Notes under the pieces: generated by a model
Databases searched by the model: none
What the model saw: the letters and a program-made list of their open reading frames with translations, nothing else
Told to the model about the DNA's origin: nothing
NCBI RefSeq assembly: GCF_937927635.1
Contig: NZ_CALBRW010000025.1
Location: 1-64,000, forward strand
Source: an uncultured Microbacterium sp.
GTDB taxonomy: Bacteria > Actinomycetota > Actinomycetes > Actinomycetales > Microbacteriaceae
Reading direction: 5' to 3'
Length of the DNA: 64,000 nt
Shown: positions 63,990 through 64,000 of the stretch, in pieces
How the letters are laid out: each line of letters starts with the position of its first letter
Position numbering within the stretch: position 1 is the first letter of the stretch
Made by a program: the position numbers and the translations under genes

Positions 63990-64000
63990 GCGACGGGCGA

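Overview
The window is high-GC actinobacterial DNA. Gene content and order fit the family Microbacteriaceae, most likely Microbacterium: a glnE-glnA2 pair, a fasR-fabD-fabH-acpP-fabF cluster, divergent glgA/glgC, homodimeric aceE, and DUF3145, DUF3099 and DUF6993 families. Many genes start directly at or a few bases after an inferred transcription start (a TAnnnT hexamer 6-7 bases before ATG/GTG), as is common in Actinobacteria. The genus call is inference from synteny; no 16S gene is present.

Region 1 (about 1-10,300) is the right part of an integrated mobile element whose left end lies outside the window. It starts with a MerR-type metal operator that has lost its target gene and a poorly coding stretch. 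Next come an SSB-like protein, a DUF4913-like protein, a small accessory protein and a very large adenine-methylase/helicase fusion. A PIN-domain toxin with a C-terminal zinc ribbon follows, paired with a helix-turn-helix antitoxin, then a tyrosine integrase and a coupled excisionase-like protein at the element boundary. The translation start of the methylase/helicase is a real puzzle.

Region 2 (10,336-21,570) is core chromosome: glutamine synthetase regulation and synthesis (glnE, glnA2), polyphosphate glucokinase, the RNase P RNA gene, a family-A DNA polymerase-like protein, a coiled-coil zinc-ribbon protein, an aldo/keto reductase, an acyltransferase and a TSUP exporter. Region 3 (21,588-29,472) holds tRNA-Val, pyruvate dehydrogenase E1 and the FAS-II cluster under a PucR-type activator (fasR), so acetyl-CoA production sits next to fatty-acid initiation and elongation.

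Region 4 (29,566-34,801) is more accessory: DUF3145, an iron-box-associated putative Fe(II)/2-oxoglutarate oxygenase, a DUF262 (GmrSD-like) protein with an apparently altered nuclease motif coupled to an S33 hydrolase, a small SH3-like protein and a CAT-anticodon tRNA. Region 5 (34,827-48,751) carries peptidase and amidohydrolase genes, a TRIC channel with a gamma carbonic anhydrase, Dps, a PaiB-like protein, an alanine/Na+ symporter, Nei-type glycosylase, RpiB, coproporphyrin ferrochelatase, aminopeptidase N, MscS and truncated haemoglobin.

Region 6 (48,783-63,989) has a FAD dehydrogenase, two thioesterases, EttA, an SSB paralogue lacking the usual acidic-IPF tip, a LysE exporter, a DnaQ-like exonuclease, zinc-free L31, an ABC ATPase, divergent glycogen genes with almost overlapping promoters, SerB, FabG, and a DUF3099 / small Cys-His protein / SURF1 operon. 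Intrinsic terminators with perfect stems punctuate the operons throughout. No CRISPR array or intact insertion sequence was seen.
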